Source of the DNA: an uncultured Chloroflexota bacterium
GTDB taxonomy: Bacteria; Chloroflexota; Dehalococcoidia; UBA3495
Assembly (NCBI GenBank): GCA_913020235.1
Contig: CAJWBT010000059.1
Location: forward strand, 1-9,984
DNA length: 9,984 nt
Reading direction: 5' to 3'
The notes under the pieces are model-generated. The model worked only from the letters and a program-made list of their open reading frames with translations, was not told the DNA's origin and did not search any database. Made by a program: the position numbers and the translations under genes. Within the stretch, counting starts at the first letter, position 1. Each line of letters starts with the position of its first letter. Shown piece after piece: positions 7,449 to 9,984 of the stretch.

Positions 7449-7526
7449 TCAATTCCTCCTTTCAAAACTGAATTTCCCAGATCAAACCAATTCCCTTGAG
7501 TCTGTGGCGCTCTAGGATGCCTCGAA

Positions 7527-7555
7527 ACTATAAAACGGTATCCGGGGCGCGTCAA
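7527..7555 (-). promoter_or_regulatory. Promoter for the nitroreductase gene, left repeat arm
   Basis: On the minus strand, TTGACG (7550-7555) is followed by a 17-bp spacer and TATAGT (7527-7532). Transcription would start near 7520, giving a leader of about 70 nt to the GTG at 7448. Sequence and spacing mirror the promoter in the opposite arm. Confidence 0.7.
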
Positions 7556-7607
7556 CTGCCCTCCAGGGCTGCGGATTTGTGGAGCGGTCGAGTCGATCGG
7601 AGGGCAG

Positions 7608-7636
7608 TTGACGCGCTCCTGACGATGAACTATAGT
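7608..7636 (+). promoter_or_regulatory. Promoter for the UGSC operon, right repeat arm
   Basis: TTGACG (7608-7613), a 17-bp spacer and TATAGT (7631-7636). Transcription would start near 7643, giving a leader of about 135 nt to the ATG at 7778. The two -35 boxes lie inside the 18-bp perfect inverted repeat, 52 bp apart, so a dimeric regulator on the arms or in the 34-bp centre could affect both directions. Confidence 0.7.
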
Positions 7637-7665
7637 CCGAGCCATCCCAAAGGGCACCCGTTCAG

Positions 7666-7684
7666 GAAGACCGGTTTGATCCGG
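7666..7684 (+). promoter_or_regulatory. Conserved leader hairpin with UUUGAU loop
   Basis: CCGG-TTTGAT-CCGG can form a 4-bp hairpin in the UGSC operon leader. The corresponding bases in the nitroreductase leader (TTGG..CTGG) and in the solo copy (TCGG..CTGG) still pair using G-U wobbles, and the loop is identical in all three. An RNA role is inference. Confidence 0.35.
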
Positions 7685-7768
7685 GAAATCCAGGCTTGGG
7701 ATTTCGAGGCTCATTGAAGCTGGTCGTCGAAACGCGGGCGAAGGTAAGGCGATTACCTGTCCATAGAC

Positions 7769-7772
7769 GAGG
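7769..7772 (+). promoter_or_regulatory. Ribosome binding site deciding the start of the 373-aa protein
   Basis: GAGG lies 5 nt before the ATG at 7778 but only 2 nt before the in-frame GTG at 7775, which favours the ATG. Confidence 0.5.
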
Positions 7773-7777
7773 TTGTG

Positions 7778-8899
7778 ATGCCGTTGAGTTCACAGGTTGT
7801 AGAGGTCGAGGACTATGCCAAAGCCGCCGAGCTATTTCAGGAGCGAGGATGGACAGATGGTCTTCCGATCGTCCCGCCGACTGAGGAGGCAGTGACTCGG
7901 TTTCTCGATCACGTGAACCTGGACCCGGATCACGTCGTAGCCGAGTTGGTGGAAAGAGGGCGGATCATTACGGCGGAGAAGGTGGCGATCAACGCCGTGA
8001 TGGCTGGGTGCAAACCGGAGTACATGCCGGCGGTCGTGTCGGCCATGGAATGTCTGGGTAGCCCGGAGTACCCGATGAATCACCTGGCCAGCTTGTCCAG
8101 CCCGTGGATAATGACTGTTGTGAACGGACCCATAGCCAAGGAGATCGGCCTTAATTCGGGGATGTACTGTTTTGGTTCGGGCACTCGATCCAACTGCACC
8201 ATAGCCCGCGCCATAAGCCTGGTATTGGCTAACTGCGCCGAGGCCAAGATAGGCGGCGTACAGCGCGGTCAGTGGGGTCATCCTGGACGGTTCAGCTATT
8301 GTATTGCCGAGAATGAGGACCTGGACTGGGGGCCCCCTCTGCACGTTATGCAAGGCCAAAGCCCCTCAGCGAGCGCGGTGAGTGTCAAGGAGATTTACCT
8401 TACCCTTTGGGATACTCAGACTGTTTACAATAGCGCTGAAGATATCTTGACCGTTATGGCGGCCGACTGGCCCTTTGGAAGAGGAACTTCATCGGCACGC
8501 GTCTACCTTCTGTTCGTGCCGCCTTGGGTTGTTCAAGTCTTCCAAAAGGCTGGCCTGACCAAGAAAGACGTACGACAATACCTCTTCGAGAACGTTCGCT
8601 ATTCGGTGGCTGACCTGAAACGTCGAGGTATCTGGACCACCGCAAGGGAAGAGGGAATCCCAGGGGTGATGCCGGTCATTGAGCCTGGTGACAGAGATCG
8701 GTTCGTATATCCGTTCACGCAAGATTCAGAAGAGTTCATTCGACACATGAGTTCCGGACCCATCGAAGCTATGAGCGTGCTGCAGCAAGACATAGTTCCC
8801 ATAGTGGCGGGAGGCGATGCCGGCGGCAGCATTCTCGTCATGCCCGGCGTTGGGGAATACCCTATAGTGACCAGGAAGGTGAGCACGCGTGACAGTTGA
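7778..8899 (+). CDS. Uncharacterised 373-aa protein, probable partner of the UGSC selenoprotein
   Basis: I recognise no named enzyme family, but the protein has strongly patterned, conserved-looking segments: WTDGLPIVPPTEEAV (26-40), EKVAINAVMAGCKPEYMP (67-84), VNGPIAKEIGLNSGMYCFG (115-133), GHPGRFSYCIAENE (168-181) and a glycine-rich end IVAGGDAGGSILVMPG (342-357). From memory, proteins with this layout recur beside UGSC-family genes. There is no signal peptide and no clear membrane span. Six cysteines (78, 92, 131, 140, 153, 175) sit in or near the conserved segments and could act in redox chemistry. It is the first gene of the operon, 194 nt before the selenoprotein, and transcribed from the right-arm promoter. 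It may be a catalytic or substrate-binding subunit (inference). Confidence 0.85.
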   Translation: MPLSSQVVEVEDYAKAAELFQERGWTDGLPIVPPTEEAVTRFLDHVNLDPDHVVAELVERGRIITAEKVAINAVMAGCKPEYMPAVVSAMECLGSPEYPMNHLASLSSPWIMTVVNGPIAKEIGLNSGMYCFGSGTRSNCTIARAISLVLANCAEAKIGGVQRGQWGHPGRFSYCIAENEDLDWGPPLHVMQGQSPSASAVSVKEIYLTLWDTQTVYNSAEDILTVMAADWPFGRGTSSARVYLLFVPPWVVQVFQKAGLTKKDVRQYLFENVRYSVADLKRRGIWTTAREEGIPGVMPVIEPGDRDRFVYPFTQDSEEFIRHMSSGPIEAMSVLQQDIVPIVAGGDAGGSILVMPGVGEYPIVTRKVSTRDS

Positions 8900-9093
8900 A
8901 CCCAGCGTACCGGTTGCATTGGGGTCCCATGGGGCGGGTTGATCGAGTCGTACACTCGTTTCGACCTGAGTCCGCAAAACACGGACCAAGCGGACGCTCA
9001 GATTTGCCTCACGACCGGCCAGACAGCGGCTAACGATTCTCAGGAGCCGATGGGGCAGTAGAGACGGAATAGGTCAAGGTTGAGGAAGTAGTT
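8900..9093. other. Spacer between the two UGSC-operon genes
   Basis: This 194-nt gap has a short open frame (ATG at 8929, 34 codons) without a ribosome binding site, which I do not call. I see no clear promoter or terminator, so the selenoprotein is probably read from the upstream promoter. Confidence 0.4.
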
Positions 9094-9663
9094 ATGAGTA
9101 TCAGGGTACTGAACCCTACAGAAACCGGCGGGGCGGCGCTGACACGGGCGCCCAGGTTGGGCAATCTGAATGGCACAGTTCTTGGCGTACTACATAATGG
9201 GCGTCAAGGCAACGATATAGTGCTGCGCGAAATTGTGCGGATATTGGAATCGAAGTACACTTTCAAAGAGGTGGTGCGCAGGACGAAGCCGCGACCGTTC
9301 AACATTGCCCCTGATGAGATCATCGATGAGTTGGCCAACTCCTGTAGTGTAGTTATCACCGGGGTGGGGGATTGAGGCTCCTGTTGCTCGGGCAGTGTGC
9401 TCGACGCAATAGTCATAGAACGGCGGGGCGTTCCTTCGGTTCCGGTGGGAACAGAGAAACTGGTTGAAAGCACGGGAAGGGCGATGGCCCGAATGCATGG
9501 AGTTCCTGACTTCCCCATTGCGACGATTCCCTGGTCACGGGGAGGCATGGAAAATATATCTACCGCCGATGATGCTCGATCCCTCGCAGAGCTAGCCGTG
9601 CGCCAGTTGGAAGATATCGTCGTATCGGGGGTGGAGAAACAACCTGCAACGCAATCGAGATAG
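9094..9663 (+). CDS. UGSC-motif selenoprotein, read through an in-frame UGA as selenocysteine
   Basis: The frame from the ATG at 9094 meets TGA at 9373-9375 and continues open in the same frame to TAG at 9661, giving 189 aa with Sec94. The join reads ITGVGD-U-GSCCSGSVLDAI. The UxxC motif with its upstream (VLGVLHNGRQGND, 29-41) and downstream (ERRGVPSVPVGTEKLV, then GVPDFPIATIP) context fits the UGSC-containing selenoprotein family found in marine metagenomes. The Sec region resembles the UGTC centre of glycine reductase protein B. A selenol plus C97 suggests a selenenylsulfide redox centre in the cytoplasm; the substrate is unknown. GAGG lies 8 nt before the ATG. It follows the 373-aa gene in an operon. 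Many relatives have UGSCTSC; here the order is UGSCCSG. A standard caller would report two broken ORFs. It could be a nonsense pseudogene, but the intact downstream family sequence and the hairpin argue against that. Confidence 0.9.
9373..9375 (+). other. Selenocysteine codon UGA
   Basis: In-frame TGA immediately followed by GGC TCC TGT (Gly-Ser-Cys), giving the U-G-S-C motif. This is recoding rather than termination, as judged by continued family homology downstream in the same frame. Confidence 0.88.
9381..9412 (+). promoter_or_regulatory. Bacterial SECIS-like hairpin
   Basis: The stem begins 5 nt after the UGA. CTGTTGC (9381-9387) pairs with GCAATAG (9406-9412), including one G-U. After one bulged C (9405), TCGG pairs with TCGA and GCA with TGC, closing a GTG loop at 9395-9397. 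The loop starts 20 nt after the UGA with G first, which fits the bacterial SECIS pattern read by SelB. The pairing was done by eye. Confidence 0.72.
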
Positions 9664-9734
9664 TAGACCTTCAGTTTGTGATGGCCTGCATCAACCGAGG
9701 TACCGTCCACAACGACCTGGGGGAGTATCGGCAG

Positions 9735-9767
9735 GCCTGGCCCTGAAACGGACCCTCCCGGCCAGGC
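9735..9767 (+). terminator. Hairpin after the selenoprotein gene, possible terminator
   Basis: GCCTGGCC (9735-9742) and GGCCAGGC (9760-9767) form a perfect 8-bp stem with a 17-nt loop, 72 nt after the selenoprotein stop and 60 nt before the next gene. There is no T-run after it, so intrinsic termination is uncertain; it may instead stabilise the 3' end. Confidence 0.35.
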
Positions 9768-9826
9768 GCGGGTTCAAGCCACGGGGATCGTTGGGGCAAA
9801 CGGGCGCGTTTTAAGGAGGCCTGAAA

Positions 9827-9984
9827 ATGGACATGGGACTGCAGGGCAAGGTAGCCATCGTCACCGGGGGGAGTGAAGGCATCGGCAAGGCGGCCGCCCT
9901 CGGAATGGCGCGGGAAGGCGCCCGGGTGCTCATCGTGGCCCGGCGGGCCGACGTGCTGGAGCAGGCTGTCCAGGACATCAAGAG
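9827..9984 (+). CDS. Short-chain dehydrogenase/reductase, 3'-truncated by the window
   Basis: The ATG at 9827 has AAGGAGG 7 nt upstream, a near-ideal ribosome binding site. The visible 52 residues begin MDMGLQGKVAIVTGGSEGIG, with the NAD(P)-binding TGGSEGIG motif at about 13-20. After helix alpha B comes VLIVARRAD, the second strand with an Arg-Arg pair that may favour NADP(H). The catalytic Ser-Tyr-Lys lies beyond the window. The sequence is distinct from the minus-strand SDR at 2733-3488. It sits 163 nt after the selenoprotein gene on the same strand, and whether it belongs to that operon is unclear. Confidence 0.93.
   Translation, partial: MDMGLQGKVAIVTGGSEGIGKAAALGMAREGARVLIVARRADVLEQAVQDIK

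Larger units (their letters stand above)
7468..7693. repeat. Long imperfect inverted repeat between divergent genes
   Basis: Arm 7468-7564 is an imperfect inverted copy of arm 7599-7693, with 34 bp between them. The inner 18 bp are perfect: GCGCGTCAACTGCCCTCC (7547-7564) against GGAGGGCAGTTGACGCGC (7599-7616). The rest is clearly related, including GGTTTGATCYGGGAAAT in both arms. A third copy lies at 5827-5930. Each arm holds an outward-facing sigma70-type promoter. It may be a MITE-like palindromic element or a duplicated regulatory module. Confidence 0.85.

Noticed and set aside
8929..9033. 34-codon open frame between the UGSC operon genes
   Set aside because: It has no ribosome binding site and no conserved-looking sequence.
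9373..9375. TGA as a true stop, making the second half a separate gene or pseudogene
   Set aside because: The downstream sequence continues the same protein family in the same frame without a ribosome binding site of its own, and a SECIS-like hairpin follows at once.
9764..9790. GGTTCAAGCC, resembling a tRNA T-loop
   Set aside because: The flanking bases do not form a 5-bp T-stem, and no acceptor or anticodon arm could be found around it.

Overview
The window comes from a GC-rich bacterium with sparse genes and long non-coding gaps. Diverse flavin, SDR and alcohol dehydrogenase-type oxidoreductases, a UGSC-type selenoprotein and TGTC..CCTGAGC-type dispersed repeats would fit a Chloroflexota (Dehalococcoidia/SAR202-like) lineage. 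That assignment is inference at low to moderate confidence. The organism must carry selenocysteine machinery (selA/B/C/D) elsewhere, because one gene here needs UGA recoding.

Layout. 1-1343 (+): 3' part of an old-yellow-enzyme/2,4-dienoyl-CoA-reductase-type flavoprotein, cut by the window edge and missing one Fe-S cysteine. 1395-4502 (-): three co-directional genes, read as long-form hisG, an SDR oxidoreductase, and an iron-ADH-fold protein that has lost three of its four metal ligands. 4503-5390: non-coding, with a possible hisG promoter, an IS200/IS605-like hairpin and a strong sigma70-type promoter. 5391-5642 (+): an 83-aa protein with an excellent ribosome binding site. 5643-6782: about 1.1 kb without a credible gene, holding one arm of a local repeat family and a REP/MITE-like element. 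6783-7448 (-): nitroreductase. 7449-7777: a divergent control region built as a long inverted repeat, each arm carrying an outward promoter. 7778-8899 (+): an uncharacterised 373-aa protein. 9094-9663 (+): a UGSC selenoprotein with an in-frame UGA codon and a bacterial SECIS-like hairpin. 9827-end (+): start of another SDR.

The most interesting unit is 6783-9663. A two-gene cassette (373-aa partner plus UGSC selenoprotein) is transcribed away from a nitroreductase, and both directions share the same duplicated promoter and leader module. The selenoprotein active-site segment resembles the UxxC centre of glycine reductase protein B, so the pair may form an uncharacterised selenium-dependent reductase or redox system. 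A standard gene caller would split the selenoprotein into two unrelated ORFs at the UGA.
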